DNA of 64,000 nucleotides from an uncultured Cellvibrionales bacterium (GTDB taxonomy: Bacteria; Pseudomonadota; Gammaproteobacteria; Pseudomonadales; Dasaniaceae): assembly GCA_913019905.1 (NCBI GenBank), contig CAJVZD010000001.1, positions 193,606 to 257,605 of the forward strand, in the 5' to 3' direction. The notes under the pieces were generated by a model, which was given only the letters and a program-made list of their open reading frames with translations, ran no database searches and was not told where the DNA came from. Position numbers and translations under genes: made by a program. Each line of letters opens with the position of its first letter. The stretch's first letter is position 1. Of this stretch, positions 27,569 through 37,915 are shown piece by piece.

Positions 27569-28159
27569 ATGCAGATCAGCTTACATAAGCCAATCATTCA
27601 CGAACGCCTGGCGATCACTATGGCCGTCAAGATGCTTCGTGGAGGCGGTGTCGTCGGATATCCAACTGAGGCTGTGTGGGGGTTAGGTTGTGACCCAAAT
27701 AATAAAAAAGCACTGCTTCGCTTATTGTCGATAAAAGGCCGTAGTCCGAGCAAGGGGTTAATTCTGGTGGCGGATTCTATCGAACAATTTGCTCCGTATT
27801 TGAAGGGACTCAGCGACTCCTCCATCAAGAACTTACGTCAAACTTGGCCTGGCCCTACTACATGGGTCGTGCCCGATAATGGATGCGCGCATGATCTCGT
27901 TAGAGGCAATCATGAAACCGTTGCCTTGAGAGTCAGCGCTCACCCGATTGTTTCTCGCTTGTGTGCAGGTTTCGGGGGCCCGATTGTATCAACCTCAGCA
28001 AATTATAGCGGTGACCGCCCTCCGCTTTGGCCTTGGCAATTGCAACGTCAAATGGGTGAGTACCTGGACTGTATCGTGAGTGGTAATCTGGGGTCATCAA
28101 AGAAACCGACGGAAATTCGTGACCTGATGTCCGGTGAAATACTACGGACCGCGTCCTAA
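27569..28159 (+). CDS. tsaC: Threonylcarbamoyl-AMP synthase TsaC (YrdC/RimN)
   Basis: 196 residues of the Sua5/YrdC fold. GGGVVGYPTEAVWGLGCDPN is the nucleotide-site opening, KGRSPSKGLILVAD holds the KxR-like substrate loop, and STSANYSGDRPP is the conserved S-T-S-A-N block. It makes threonylcarbamoyl-AMP for tRNA t6A37. It is followed by hemF and aroE as in other gammaproteobacteria. The start ATG has no clear ribosome site, so coupling to purE 21 bp upstream is possible. Confidence 0.93.
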   Translation: MQISLHKPIIHERLAITMAVKMLRGGGVVGYPTEAVWGLGCDPNNKKALLRLLSIKGRSPSKGLILVADSIEQFAPYLKGLSDSSIKNLRQTWPGPTTWVVPDNGCAHDLVRGNHETVALRVSAHPIVSRLCAGFGGPIVSTSANYSGDRPPLWPWQLQRQMGEYLDCIVSGNLGSSKKPTEIRDLMSGEILRTAS

Positions 28160-28226
28160 TCGACGAGTGGTAATTTAGCGACAGGGTAAATGTTGATAGC
28201 GGGATGTGTTTTATCGTTATCGTTAA

Positions 28227-29225
<999 letters not shown>

Positions 29226-29333
29226 AAACGAGTGGTTCCAATAAGAGATTGCCTCACATTGCGACATACCGGTCGCCCTCTAGTGCCAGGAACCATTTCG
29301 CGCTGTTGATTATGAAATAAAGTGAAAAAAATT

Positions 29334-30164
29334 ATGGTCGACAAATATGCTGTTTTTGGCAATCCGATTAAGCACAGTAAATCCCCGCAGATTCATCAGG
29401 CGTTTGCCAAACAAACGGGTCAAGATCTTAGCTACCGCGCACATAAGGTCGACAAGAAAAAGTTTGCAAGCGCCGCAAGGAGTTTCTTCGATAATGCGGG
29501 GAAAGGTCTCAATGTTACCGTTCCCTTTAAGGTAGAAGCCTTTGAATTTTCAGACAATTTAAGCAGTCGAGCGCGTCGGGCTGGTGCCGTAAATACACTG
29601 GAATTGAAAGACGACGGCAGTATTTACGGTGATAATACTGACGGCACCGGGTTGGTGACAGATATTTGTGCAAACCTCGGTTGGGAAATTGCCAACCGCA
29701 GGGTTTTGTTGTTAGGCGCTGGGGGAGCTATTCGCGGCATTCTCGAACCCATTATCAAACAGGCGCCGAGTCATTTGGTGATCGTAAATCGAACCGTGCG
29801 GAAGGCTCAAGACCTGGCCAACAATTTTAGCGATTTGGCTGATGTTAGAGCCTGTAGTTTTGAGGCATTAGAGGCCAATCAGTTTGATATTATTATTAAT
29901 GGCACCAGTGCCAGTTTGGCGGGTGAAATGCCGCCTTTGCCCTCTGACCTTATCAGTGATGACGGTTGTTGTTACGATATGATGTATGGCGCAGCACCAA
30001 CACCGTTTATGCGCTGGGGTGCGGAAAATTTAGCCTGGGCGGTGGCTGATGGATTAGGCATGTTGGTCGAACAGGCCGCGGAGTCATTTTATGTGTGGCG
30101 CGGTTTACGACCTCGAACCGACACCGTTATTGACGCGATCCGAGGTGAGCTAGAAGCGGAATAA
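29334..30164 (+). CDS. aroE: Shikimate dehydrogenase AroE
   Basis: 276 residues. YAVFGNPIKHSKSPQIHQAF is the shikimate-binding opening, LNVTVPFK carries the catalytic lysine, AVNTLELKDDG the substrate loop and LLGAGGAIRGILEPI the NADP Rossmann motif. It reduces 3-dehydroshikimate with NADPH in aromatic amino acid synthesis. ATG 29334 matches the family start (VDKYAVFGNP); a GTG four codons earlier is possible. It converges on the SIMPL gene with a 9-bp gap. Confidence 0.95.
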   Translation: MVDKYAVFGNPIKHSKSPQIHQAFAKQTGQDLSYRAHKVDKKKFASAARSFFDNAGKGLNVTVPFKVEAFEFSDNLSSRARRAGAVNTLELKDDGSIYGDNTDGTGLVTDICANLGWEIANRRVLLLGAGGAIRGILEPIIKQAPSHLVIVNRTVRKAQDLANNFSDLADVRACSFEALEANQFDIIINGTSASLAGEMPPLPSDLISDDGCCYDMMYGAAPTPFMRWGAENLAWAVADGLGMLVEQAAESFYVWRGLRPRTDTVIDAIRGELEAE

Positions 30165-30173
30165 GGGTTTCAG

Positions 30174-30902
30174 CTAATTTACTGACTGTTCCTTTTTCAA
30201 TAAATAAATCACCCTGATCTGTTGTTGTATTTTTTGTTTGCCTGGCTTTAGTGGGGCCTTATCATCGCGACTTTCTGCACTGGCTTGCATGGCCATTCGG
30301 GTAACGATTGAGCCGTGTTCTATAGGAGCGATTTGGAAAATGCCGTCCACTTCGGTGCCGAGGTGTTCCGCCATCGTCTTCGCTTTAAGTTTGGCATCAT
30401 CGAGCGCTAAAGTAAGGGCTTTATTTTCCAGCTTTTTTTGTTCACTAAAACCCAGCTCAACGGGTTGCAAGCGGGAAATACCAGACAGCAATAGGCCATC
30501 GACCAAGCTATTGTAACGCTTGATGTCCGAGAGGTTTACTTCGACTTGCCGGCTCACCCGCTCACCCTTGTAGACTCTCGTCTTATTTTGCCAATCGTAT
30601 TGTGGCGATGCATTTATTTTTGAGGCACTGATGTCGTCCTCATCTATCCGTTCTTTTTTTGCGACTTTAATGGCTTTGGCAATCGTTTTATCGACAGATT
30701 CCTTAGCTAAATAAAGTGTATTGTCGATTGCTGAGACTTCAAATCGAATGATCGCTTTATCGGGGATCTGTTCAATTTGTCCATAGCCGTGAACGATGAT
30801 GTGCGGCTGATCTGGCCCAAGATATTCTGCTGCAGTTGTTGGAAAAAATTGAACAGTAGAGAATGTTAGTATCGCAATTACGACTTTTAATCGATATGAC
30901 AT
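30174..30902 (-). CDS. Secreted SIMPL-domain (DUF541) protein
   Basis: 242 residues. The signal peptide MSYRLKVVIAILTFSTVQFF leads to cleavage after TTAA. The rest is one SIMPL domain: IIVHGYGQIEQIPDKAIIRF, DISASKINASPQYDWQNK, VEVNLSDIKRYNSLVDGLL and ALDDAKLKAKTMAEHLGTEV. These periplasmic proteins bind and protect partner molecules (the mouse founder binds a signalling kinase); the bacterial role is mostly unknown, with links to oxidative stress. It is a single gene convergent with aroE. Confidence 0.85.
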   Translation of the reverse strand: MSYRLKVVIAILTFSTVQFFPTTAAEYLGPDQPHIIVHGYGQIEQIPDKAIIRFEVSAIDNTLYLAKESVDKTIAKAIKVAKKERIDEDDISASKINASPQYDWQNKTRVYKGERVSRQVEVNLSDIKRYNSLVDGLLLSGISRLQPVELGFSEQKKLENKALTLALDDAKLKAKTMAEHLGTEVDGIFQIAPIEHGSIVTRMAMQASAESRDDKAPLKPGKQKIQQQIRVIYLLKKEQSVN

Positions 30903-30988
30903 TTTTATGGCTCCGTCTTGTATAGCGACTCTGGAGATGTTTTTCAGCGCCGACTTTTTGATTACGACATGATGAAATATGCTTATCC

Positions 30989-31002
30989 TGCTACCGGTAG
31001 CA
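30989..31002. promoter_or_regulatory. 14-bp palindrome resembling a LacI-family operator
   Basis: TGCTACCGGTAGCA is a perfect palindrome in the divergent spacer between the SIMPL gene and prlC. The central CCGG flanked by TA-rich arms resembles operators of LacI/GalR-family regulators such as GntR (TGTTACCGGTAACA type). No LacI-family gene is in this window, so the assignment is by pattern only. Confidence 0.45.
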
Positions 31003-31210
31003 ACTTTTTATTGCATCTTGCAAAGGACTGAAAAGTGATTAAAGCGTTTTTTGTCGAGCTAATTGCTATCGATGTAATACAATAACAAAATTTAGTTTAC
31101 AGCACCCCGTATTTAGACAGTGATCATCGTTCGCTGTTTAAGGCTTACTTGGCCAGTTCAGGATGTTGGTGTAAACGACAAATTAAACAATCTTAGAGGA
31201 ATTGAGCACT

Positions 31211-33256
31211 GTGTCTAACCCGCTGTTACAAGATTCGCCATTGCCGGCTTTTTCAGATATTAAACCAGAGCACGTGGAGCCCGCGCTCGACTTTTTGTTA
31301 CGAGAAAATCGGCGGCGCATTGCCGATTTGTTGCAAGACGGAACAGTTAACCAGACTCAATTTCTTTTATCTATGGAGCAGTGGGACGACGAGCTGACAA
31401 AATTATGGGCGCCAATAAGTCATTTAAATGGCGTAAAAAACTCTGATGCACTGCGAGACGTATATAACTGTTGCCTTCCGAAGCTCACCGAATATTCCAC
31501 CGAAATGGGTCAAAATACTCGATTGTATGAACAGTATGAATCTGTTTTGGAGAACGCCGACGCAGCGAATATTAGTGCGGCGCAGCGAAAAGCCGTAGAA
31601 AACTCCCTACGGGATTTTAAGCTATCGGGCATTGCGCTTGAATCTGAAAAGCAGGTTCGGTTTGGTGATATCAAAAAGCGTCTCGCTGAATTGTCGACGC
31701 AATTTTCAAACAACGTCTTGGACGCAACACAGGGTTGGACTAAGCACATTCTGGACAAACAATTACTCGAGGGGATTCCGGACAATGTCTTGCAACTGTA
31801 TCGACAAACCGCCGCAGAAAAAGGCTTGGCAGGCTATGTTGTCAGTCTCGATGTGCCCGCTTACTTGCCGCTCATGCAATACTGCGCGAATGCTGAGTTG
31901 CGTAAGGAAATGTATATAGCGTTTACCACCCGCGCGTCTGACCAGGGTCCGGAAGCAGGTACTTGGGACAACAGCCCACTAATGGACGAAATTTTGAAAT
32001 TACGGCACGAGATGTCGCATTTGCTAGGTTTTGCTAATTATGCAGAGTATTCGCTGGCCACAAAAATGGCGGAAACGCCGAAGCAAGTAGAAGGATTTCT
32101 AATAGATCTTGTCGAAAAGTCTCTGCCGGTGGCAAAAAAAGACTATGAAGAGTTGTCTGCATTTGCGTCCGGTGAAGGCACCGCGACATTGTGCGCGTGG
32201 GATATTCCCTATTTTAGCGAAAAACTCCGCCTTCATAAATACTCGATCTCGCAAGAAGAATTGCGCTGCTATTTTCCCGCGGATAAAGTGATCGGGGGAA
32301 TGTTTACGGTTGTTAACCGACTCTATAGTATTGAAATCACGGAGGCATCCTCCGAGACATGGCATCCTGACGTAAAATTTTTTCATGTCTTGAAAGACGG
32401 AATACTGATTGCGAAATTCTATTTGGATATTTTTGCGCGTGATCATAAGCGCGGGGGAGCCTGGATGGCTGACTGCCGGGTGCGACGAAGATTACCCGAT
32501 GGCCATTTGCAATTACCCGTCGCATTTCTTACCTGTAATTTCAGTTCACCCACGGCTGACACCCCTTCCCTACTGACACACGCTGAGGTAACCACTCTCT
32601 TTCATGAGTTTGGACACGGCTTGCATCATATGCTGACGAACATTGAGTGCGCTGCGGTGTCGGGGATAAACGGCGTGGCATGGGACGCCGTCGAGCTCCC
32701 CAGTCAATTTCTGGAAAACTGGTGTTGGGACCGTGAGGCCATACCGTTGATTTCAGGCCATTATCAGACCGGCGAGCCGCTGCCGGGAGAATTACTAAAA
32801 AAACTGTTGGAGGCGAAAAACTTTCAATCCGGGTTGCAGATGATGCGGCAGTTAGAATTTGCCTTGTTTGACCTGCGGATGCATCTTAATTACTCCGCCG
32901 AGTCGCCTGTGAATATTCAAGAAGTGTTAGATGATGTGCGAGGCCAGGTGGCGGTATATCCGGTTCCAGACATCAATCGTTTTCAGCACGGGTTTAGCCA
33001 TGTTTTTGCGGGAGGTTACGCTGCAGGATACTACAGCTATAAATGGGCCGAAATTCTCTCGGCAGATGCATTCTCCCGATTTGAAGAAGAGGGGGTATTT
33101 AATGCGGAAACGGGTAATAGTTTTTTGACAGAGATACTGCAAAAAGGCGGTTCCTGCAGCCCAATGGAGTTATTTGTCAATTTCCGCGGGCGAGAGCCTA
33201 ATGCCGATGCTTTACTTCGACACAGCGGTATTATCGGCACGGGAGACCTTCGATGA
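31211..33256 (+). CDS. prlC: Oligopeptidase A (M3 metallopeptidase)
   Basis: 681 residues. The zinc site is FHEFGHGLHH (HExxH near residue 465), with the downstream E in the VAWDAVELPSQFLEN block. It is a cytoplasmic zinc endopeptidase that degrades signal peptides and short peptides. GTG 31211 is chosen over TTG 31202: GAGGAA (31196-31201) is nine bases upstream of it and the resulting N-terminus MSNPLLQDSPLPAFSDIKPE aligns with E. coli OpdA (MTNPLL). It overlaps yheV by four bases. Confidence 0.95.
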   Translation: MSNPLLQDSPLPAFSDIKPEHVEPALDFLLRENRRRIADLLQDGTVNQTQFLLSMEQWDDELTKLWAPISHLNGVKNSDALRDVYNCCLPKLTEYSTEMGQNTRLYEQYESVLENADAANISAAQRKAVENSLRDFKLSGIALESEKQVRFGDIKKRLAELSTQFSNNVLDATQGWTKHILDKQLLEGIPDNVLQLYRQTAAEKGLAGYVVSLDVPAYLPLMQYCANAELRKEMYIAFTTRASDQGPEAGTWDNSPLMDEILKLRHEMSHLLGFANYAEYSLATKMAETPKQVEGFLIDLVEKSLPVAKKDYEELSAFASGEGTATLCAWDIPYFSEKLRLHKYSISQEELRCYFPADKVIGGMFTVVNRLYSIEITEASSETWHPDVKFFHVLKDGILIAKFYLDIFARDHKRGGAWMADCRVRRRLPDGHLQLPVAFLTCNFSSPTADTPSLLTHAEVTTLFHEFGHGLHHMLTNIECAAVSGINGVAWDAVELPSQFLENWCWDREAIPLISGHYQTGEPLPGELLKKLLEAKNFQSGLQMMRQLEFALFDLRMHLNYSAESPVNIQEVLDDVRGQVAVYPVPDINRFQHGFSHVFAGGYAAGYYSYKWAEILSADAFSRFEEEGVFNAETGNSFLTEILQKGGSCSPMELFVNFRGREPNADALLRHSGIIGTGDLR

Positions 33257-33555
33257 GTCATGACAAAATCGTTAAACGTTTTATAGCAGGGGCTGTGTGT
33301 CCTCGCTGCGCAGAGATGGACAAGCTGCTGATGTTCATGAATGACAAGGACCAACAAGTTCGTGAATGTGTACGCTGCCACTATCGGGATGTAATGACAG
33401 ACAATGGTCCCCAAGAAATCGGTGAACAGGAGATCGTCACCCGAGTGAACCAGCCCCGCGCCGGTGAAGAGGCTTTAGGCCACGAAGACGAAGTTCATAT
33501 TGTTAATATCCTCGATCCTAAAAAAGGCAACGGAACTACGCGTCGAGACCACTAA
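33253..33555 (+). CDS. yheV: YheV-family zinc-ribbon protein
   Basis: 100 residues, a small cytoplasmic protein with two CxxC knuckles (C16/C19 in VCPRC and C39/C42 in CVRC) that would bind one zinc. The N-terminal KRFIAGAVCPRCAEMD is the YheV signature. Function is unknown. ATG overlaps the prlC stop (ATGA), and the prlC-yheV pairing is conserved in gammaproteobacteria. Its last 20 bp overlap the 3' end of the convergent gene at 33536. Confidence 0.9.
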   Translation: MSHDKIVKRFIAGAVCPRCAEMDKLLMFMNDKDQQVRECVRCHYRDVMTDNGPQEIGEQEIVTRVNQPRAGEEALGHEDEVHIVNILDPKKGNGTTRRDH

Positions 33556-34192
33556 TTTGAATGTTTACAGATAGATGGTCTATAAGGCAGGGCCAGTGTT
33601 TAATTTCATTCTCCCAGTGGTTGTCGACGTGTTGGTCGACATAGGCGAGAAAGGCTTCACTGCTGTAAACATGTTCCCTAATCATTGCTCTCTCTGTGGT
33701 GTAATGAACTGCTTCGTCAAGCTCGTTGGCGAACGGTTCTCCAATGAGTGTGTGTATGATCAAATTGGATTTAGTCATATCCATCGGAATAAGCGGGACC
33801 GAAGTCCGCACCATGAATCGATCGTTGACTTCTTCCATTAAACGATGAGCGAGGTAAGCTTCGTACATTAACTCATCTAATCCAACGTGACCTGCGACAA
33901 TACTGGGAGGCTTGAGAAAATAAGCCTCTGCTAATTCGATAAATGGACTGGCGTGCATAAGAATACCCGCTGAAGATGTAATGTTGTGCGTTGCTTCAAT
34001 AAATTTGGGGACGTGTTCGATATAAGCGGTTACAAATCTAACCAATCCTGTGGTGGCATCGTCATCGGGTAGTTTAATCCCTGAATATTCATTATTTTCG
34101 ATGTGTTGTTCGAGTAACTGAGCTAAGTTTTTGTGTTTCTGTTCATGGTCTTTGGCTCTTTTTATCATTTCATGAATGGCTGTGATCGACAC
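33536..34192 (-). CDS. Hypothetical cytoplasmic protein
   Basis: 218 residues. No family is recognised. It is alpha-helical with no signal peptide or membrane segment: SITAIHEMIKRAKDHEQKHK, VTAYIEHVPKFIEATHN, HVGLDELMYEAYLAHRLMEE and EAFLAYVDQHVDNHWENEI. Several His/Glu-rich helices (EQKHK, HxxxE spacing) could bind metal but no clear motif is formed. The start is GTG 34192: AGGAG (34199-34203 on the minus strand) lies six bases upstream, better than any site for the in-frame ATGs at 34237 or 34324. It converges on yheV. Confidence 0.6.
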   Translation of the reverse strand: MSITAIHEMIKRAKDHEQKHKNLAQLLEQHIENNEYSGIKLPDDDATTGLVRFVTAYIEHVPKFIEATHNITSSAGILMHASPFIELAEAYFLKPPSIVAGHVGLDELMYEAYLAHRLMEEVNDRFMVRTSVPLIPMDMTKSNLIIHTLIGEPFANELDEAVHYTTERAMIREHVYSSEAFLAYVDQHVDNHWENEIKHWPCLIDHLSVNIQISGLDA

Positions 34193-34550
34193 AAATTTCT
34201 CCTGAATTGAGTATGTAGGGCAAGCTAATTCTGGCATTAGGCCGACCAAAATAATGCGTCTAAGGCGGTTCGACTCGCTCCTTCCAGTCAAATAGTGTGG
34301 TTTTAAGGCTAGTACATATTTCACGCTTCGCTAGATTGAGAGAAAATGACAACATTGCTTTGCTGAGTTTTGTGGTTATTTAGTGTGCTCTTTTTATCGA
34401 AGGATTTTGGGCGCGTGCATCACAATTCATTTTAGGTAATTGATAGCTAAAGAAAAAACTGGGATATGTGTTAGTTAATAGACGGGCATCTGTGGCTCAG
34501 CGTCTCACAGTCAAGTGAAAGCAGTAACAAGCTTCTGGCAGAAAAAACAG

Positions 34551-34583
34551 TCCATTCTCCAAATTTGGGGGTTCGAGAATGGA
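34551..34583. repeat. 9-bp inverted repeat in the cox leader
   Basis: TCCATTCTC (34551-34559) and GAGAATGGA (34575-34583) are perfectly complementary with a 15-base loop containing a run of five G residues. There is no T-run, so it is not an intrinsic terminator; it may be a structured RNA or protein-binding site. Confidence 0.6.
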
Positions 34584-34897
34584 TGACCAGTCTGCTCTTA
34601 TTTAAAATAAAGTTTAATGGGGAAAAAAGAATAAGCCTGTTGCGATGAACAGAATAAAACAGTTATTCGACGGAATTAGTGTGAATTAGTTCCAAAAAGG
34701 TGAAAATTTACTACAATAACTTCAGGAAAGATGCGGTAAAAACCATGTATTTGGAGGGAATTACCCCTTTATACACCACAAAAAGTACGGTTTTTGATCG
34801 ATTCACTTGAATCTTTCAGTTTTTAGAAGGCAACTAGTGGCCTGTACTATCAAAGCTGCGTATAATTGCCGCGTTTTGTCGCACTCAGCGGCTTGAA

Positions 34898-34935
34898 CCT
34901 GATATATGTAGTGAAAAATAATGCTAAATATCAGG
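34898..34935. repeat. 8-bp inverted repeat in the cox leader
   Basis: CCTGATAT (34898-34905) and ATATCAGG (34928-34935) are perfectly complementary, 22 bases apart, about 175 bp before coxB. The half-site spacing is large for a single dimeric regulator; function unknown. Confidence 0.5.
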
Positions 34936-35109
34936 CGTTAATGAATTCCTGAGCATCTGCACAAGAATTGTAAGTTCTTGCCTCTTCTTAGTCGAAAAGG
35001 TCCATTTCTAATTGAAAATGGTCGATTTCGTCTATTTGGGAGTATGTAGTTACATCATTAACAGTTTTGGCACTGGGATATTTTTAACATTTTAATGGAG
35101 ACACGGGAG

Positions 35110-36267
35110 ATGCATTTACAAGCGAAACGGCTGTCGAAGCTGGCGCTTAGTCCTGTCCTATTGCTACTCACAATGATGAGTACGGTTGTGTGGGCTGAAG
35201 AAGCTCAGCGTTGGCAAATGAATATGTCGCCAGGCGTTACCGAAATAGGGGCAAAGATTTACGATTTACATATGATCGCTCTTTGGATTTGTGTGTGGAT
35301 TGGCGTTGTGGTGTTTGGTGTGATGCTTTATTCGGTGGTGACTCACCGAAAGTCTAAAGGTGCAGAGTCAGCAGATTTTCACGAAAGTACGTCGGTAGAA
35401 ATTGCCTGGACAGTTGTTCCTTTTCTCATTCTTCTTGTCATTGCTTTTCCAGCGACCAATACTTTACTTGATGTTTATGATTTTGAGGATTCGGAACTTG
35501 ATATCCTAGTCACCGGTTATCAATGGAAGTGGAAATACGAATACATCGACGCGGATGGCGAAAATGTCAGCTTTTTCAGTAACCTGCGCACAGATAAATC
35601 AGAAATTTATAATGATGATTCCAAAGGTGAGCATTACTTATTAGAAGTCGATGAGCCTGTTGTTATCCCGGTGAATACCAAGGTTCGTTTCCTGATTACT
35701 GGTAATGACGTTATTCATGCGTGGTGGGTACCGGCACTAGCCGTTAAAAAAGATGCAGTGCCAGGATTTATCAACGAAACCTGGACCAAGGTGACAAAAA
35801 CTGGCGTTTACCGTGGTCAGTGCGCCGAGCTGTGCGGCCGCGATCATGGCTTTATGCCGATTGTGGTGAACGTTGTCGAAGCGGATGAATACACCGCTTG
35901 GTTAGCCGGGAAAAAATCTCAAGCTGCAGAAATTAAGTCTCTGATGGGCAAACAGTTCACTCTCGACGAGCAAATGGTAGCAGGTAAGACGATTTATAAT
36001 CGAAGTTGTGCGGCCTGTCATGGAATGAACGGTGAAGGGGGCGTTGGTAAAGCGATCGCTGGAGGCGCAATTTCTACTGGAATTGTTGGTGATCATCTAC
36101 GGGTAGCCGTTGATGGCGTACCCGGTACTGCAATGCAGGCTTTTGGTGGTCAGCTCAATGATGTAGATATGGCCGCTGTTGTTACTTATCAACGTAATGC
36201 GTTCGGTAATAATATGGGCGATATTGTCCAACCCATCGACGTATATAACTATAAACAGTCTAAATAG
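35110..36267 (+). CDS. coxB: Cytochrome c oxidase subunit II with fused cytochrome c domain
   Basis: 385 residues from ATG 35110 (TGGAG at 35096-35100 is nine bases upstream; an in-frame ATG at 35095 is the alternative). It has a signal peptide ending TVVWA, two membrane hairpin helices, then the CuA domain with CAELCGRDHGFM (C238, C242, H246, M249). A C-terminal cytochrome c domain carries CAACH (C300, C303, H304). It receives electrons from cytochrome c at the periplasmic face. The fused haem makes this a caa3-like arrangement. coxA follows 12 bp later. Confidence 0.95.
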   Translation: MHLQAKRLSKLALSPVLLLLTMMSTVVWAEEAQRWQMNMSPGVTEIGAKIYDLHMIALWICVWIGVVVFGVMLYSVVTHRKSKGAESADFHESTSVEIAWTVVPFLILLVIAFPATNTLLDVYDFEDSELDILVTGYQWKWKYEYIDADGENVSFFSNLRTDKSEIYNDDSKGEHYLLEVDEPVVIPVNTKVRFLITGNDVIHAWWVPALAVKKDAVPGFINETWTKVTKTGVYRGQCAELCGRDHGFMPIVVNVVEADEYTAWLAGKKSQAAEIKSLMGKQFTLDEQMVAGKTIYNRSCAACHGMNGEGGVGKAIAGGAISTGIVGDHLRVAVDGVPGTAMQAFGGQLNDVDMAAVVTYQRNAFGNNMGDIVQPIDVYNYKQSK

Positions 36268-36279
36268 GAGGTTCCGAAA

Positions 36280-37839
36280 ATGAGTGCACATCACGGGCCT
36301 GCTAAAGGCTTAATGCGGTGGGTTTTAACCACCAACCACAAAGACATCGGTACTATGTATCTTTGGTTTAGCTTCGCCATGTTTATTATGGGCGGCGCTT
36401 TTGCCATGATTATACGTGCTGAACTATTTCAGCCAGGTCTACAAATAGTAGAGCCTGAGTTTTTCAATCAGATGACCACCATGCATGGCTTAGTCATGGT
36501 ATTTGGTGCGATTATGCCCTCTTTCGTGGGATTGGCGAACTGGTTGATCCCCATGATGATTGGCGCGCCAGATATGGCCCTGCCGAGAATGAATAACTTA
36601 AGTTTCTGGATTCTTCCCCCTACCTTTGCACTGTTGGCCTCAACTTTGTTTATGGAAGGCGGTGCTCCTAACTTCGGCTGGACGTTCTACGCACCACTAT
36701 CCACAACTTATGCGCCCGATACCGTCACCTTCTTTATATTTGGTGTCCATCTTTTGGGCTTATCGTCGATAATGGGATCAATTAACATAATAGCGACAGT
36801 CGTTAATCTGCGTGCCCCGGGCATGACTTATATGAAAATGCCGATGTTTGTATGGACCTGGTTAATTACAGCATTTTTGTTGATTGCGGTTATGCCAGTA
36901 TTGGCGGGCGCCGTGACAATGATGTTGATGGATGTCCATTTCGGAACCAGTTTCTTTTCGGCTGCTGGTGGTGGCGACCCGGTATTGTTCCAGCATATTT
37001 TTTGGTTCTTCGGTCACCCGGAAGTATACATAATTATCTTGCCTGCTTTTGGTGTGGTTTCTCAGATCATTCCAACTTTTGCTCGCAAGCCACTGTTCGG
37101 TTACGACTCAATGGTTTATGCCACGGCCTCCATCGCCTTCTTGTCATTTATCGTTTGGGCGCACCACATGTATACCGTTGGCATGCCGCTGACCGGTGAA
37201 CTATTCTTTATGTATGCAACCATGTTGATTGCCGTACCGACTGGCGTAAAGGTTTTCAACTGGATTACTACGATGTGGCGCGGGTCGATGACCTTCGAAA
37301 CGCCAATGCTCTTTTGCATCGGTTTTGTATTTTTGTTTACCGTTGGCGGTTTTACCGGCGTAATGTTGTCGCTGGCTCCCGTCGATTTCCAGTACCACGA
37401 TAGCTATTTTGTTGTAGCTCACTTCCATTATGTGATGGTGGCCGGTGCGGTATTCAGCATGTCGGCAGCCATTTACTACTGGCTTCCTAAGTGGTGTGGG
37501 AAAATGTACAACGAAAATATGGGTAAGGCACACTTTTGGATTTCATTTGTTGGCTTTAACTTAACGTTCTTCCCTCAGCACTTTTTGGGTCTAGCGGGTA
37601 TGCCACGACGTATTCCGGATTATGCATTGCAGTTCACTGACTTTAATACCATGTCGTCGATTGGTGCATTCATCTATGGGGCTTCACAGATATTGTTCCT
37701 GTTTAATGTGATTCATACCATTATGGCCGGCAAGCCAACGAGTGAAGAAAAAACTTGGGAAGGCGCCGAAGGCCTTGAATGGACGGTTGCGACCCCTGCT
37801 CCTTACCATACATTCACTACTCCACCCGATGTTAAATGA
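36280..37839 (+). CDS. coxA: Cytochrome c oxidase subunit I
   Basis: 519 residues and twelve membrane helices. TTMHGLVMVFGAIMP carries a low-spin haem ligand, FWFFGHPEVYIIILPAFG the CuB His and the cross-linked Tyr, WAHHMYTVGMP the CuB histidine pair, and HFHYVMVAGAVF the two haem ligands near the end. It is the catalytic, proton-pumping subunit reducing O2 in the inner membrane. AGGAGG precedes the ATG. It lies between coxB and the copper chaperone ctaG. Confidence 0.97.
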   Translation: MSAHHGPAKGLMRWVLTTNHKDIGTMYLWFSFAMFIMGGAFAMIIRAELFQPGLQIVEPEFFNQMTTMHGLVMVFGAIMPSFVGLANWLIPMMIGAPDMALPRMNNLSFWILPPTFALLASTLFMEGGAPNFGWTFYAPLSTTYAPDTVTFFIFGVHLLGLSSIMGSINIIATVVNLRAPGMTYMKMPMFVWTWLITAFLLIAVMPVLAGAVTMMLMDVHFGTSFFSAAGGGDPVLFQHIFWFFGHPEVYIIILPAFGVVSQIIPTFARKPLFGYDSMVYATASIAFLSFIVWAHHMYTVGMPLTGELFFMYATMLIAVPTGVKVFNWITTMWRGSMTFETPMLFCIGFVFLFTVGGFTGVMLSLAPVDFQYHDSYFVVAHFHYVMVAGAVFSMSAAIYYWLPKWCGKMYNENMGKAHFWISFVGFNLTFFPQHFLGLAGMPRRIPDYALQFTDFNTMSSIGAFIYGASQILFLFNVIHTIMAGKPTSEEKTWEGAEGLEWTVATPAPYHTFTTPPDVK

Positions 37840-37915
37840 GCGTCGAGTGCAGCAATTGAATGATTTTACGGTAAGAAAAAATCTAGCAACTAACAGCTAG
37901 CATAGGACAGTAAAG

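Larger units (their letters stand above)
34193..35109. other. Long leader region upstream of the cytochrome oxidase operon
   Basis: No protein gene was found in about 900 bp. The first part must hold the promoter of the minus-strand gene at 34192. Two inverted repeats lie in the middle (34551-34583 and 34898-34935). The final bases contain the coxB ribosome site. No convincing sigma-70 pair was identified, so the coxB promoter is unplaced. Long regulatory leaders before cox operons are common. Confidence 0.45.

Noticed and set aside
34481..34590. Possible tRNA (GGCTCAG-like and GGTTCGA-like words)
   Set aside because: Acceptor and T-stems do not pair; the main pairing is the separate inverted repeat at 34551-34583.
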